Source of the DNA: Bacteroidaceae bacterium
GTDB lineage: Bacteria; Bacteroidota; Bacteroidia; Bacteroidales; Bacteroidaceae
Assembly (NCBI GenBank): GCA_017633615.1
Contig: JAGBPB010000010.1
Location: 1 to 12,921 of the forward strand
Direction of reading: 5' to 3'
Length of the DNA: 12,921 nucleotides
Shown: piece after piece, positions 12,920 to 12,921 of the stretch
How the letters are laid out: every line of letters starts with the position of its first letter
Numbering within the stretch: the first letter of the stretch is position 1
The notes under the pieces: generated by a model
What the model saw: only the letters and a program-made list of their open reading frames with translations
Database searches by the model: none
Told to the model about the DNA's origin: nothing
Position numbers and translations under genes: made by a program

Positions 12920-12921
12920 GA

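Noticed and set aside
1..12921. Terminal inverted repeats of a complete linear genome
   Set aside because: The first 30 bases and the reverse complement of the last 30 share no similarity.

Overview
The window looks like most of a small lytic podovirus of the phi29 kind, with protein-primed replication and a probable Gram-positive (Bacillota) host. Direct evidence: a family B DNA polymerase with all exonuclease and polymerase motifs preceded by a terminal-protein-like gene, a packaging ATPase, a major capsid protein, an upper collar (portal), a lower collar and a tail-knob protein carrying the IDVLQT signature of phi29 gp9. Strong AGGAGG ribosome sites before almost every gene and consensus TTGACA-N17-TAnAnT promoters fit a Bacillota host. 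No tRNA, integrase, IS element or CRISPR array was seen. No inverted terminal repeat joins the two ends, and no endolysin, holin or scaffold gene is visible, so the sequence is probably an internal or incomplete part of the genome.

Layout. Bases 1-171 hold a 15-bp dyad, a consensus promoter and a leader with two near-identical elements 22 bp apart. Bases 172-4987 (+) form a tightly overlapping operon: a four-cysteine plus HTH regulator, a small coiled-coil protein, a second four-cysteine protein, the terminal-protein candidate, DNA polymerase and packaging ATPase. Bases 4988-5114 hold four TGTTTKAT repeats overlapping a second promoter. Bases 5115-6098 (+) carry four small stop/start-overlapping accessory genes, including a DUF3846-like protein. 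Three closely packed hairpins (6108-6173) precede a probable ssDNA-binding protein (6201-6713). A 42-bp perfect palindrome (6718-6759) acts as a bidirectional terminator for the two convergent operons.

The minus strand, read from 12698 down to 6757, is the virion operon: capsid, hairpin attenuator, upper collar, lower collar, tail knob split into two cistrons, and a fibre. Its promoter (12784-12756) has a perfect -35 and an extended -10. Beyond it, a weaker rightward promoter and three TTGTAAAT repeats about 21.5 bp apart lead out of the window.

How it works together (inference): the left operon supplies DNA replication (terminal protein, polymerase, SSB), regulation and, unusually, the packaging motor. 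The right operon builds the particle. The most striking features are a several-fold excess of GATC across most genes, its near-absence from the receptor-binding half of the fibre (a likely swapped domain), the split tail knob, and helically phased repeats around the promoters.
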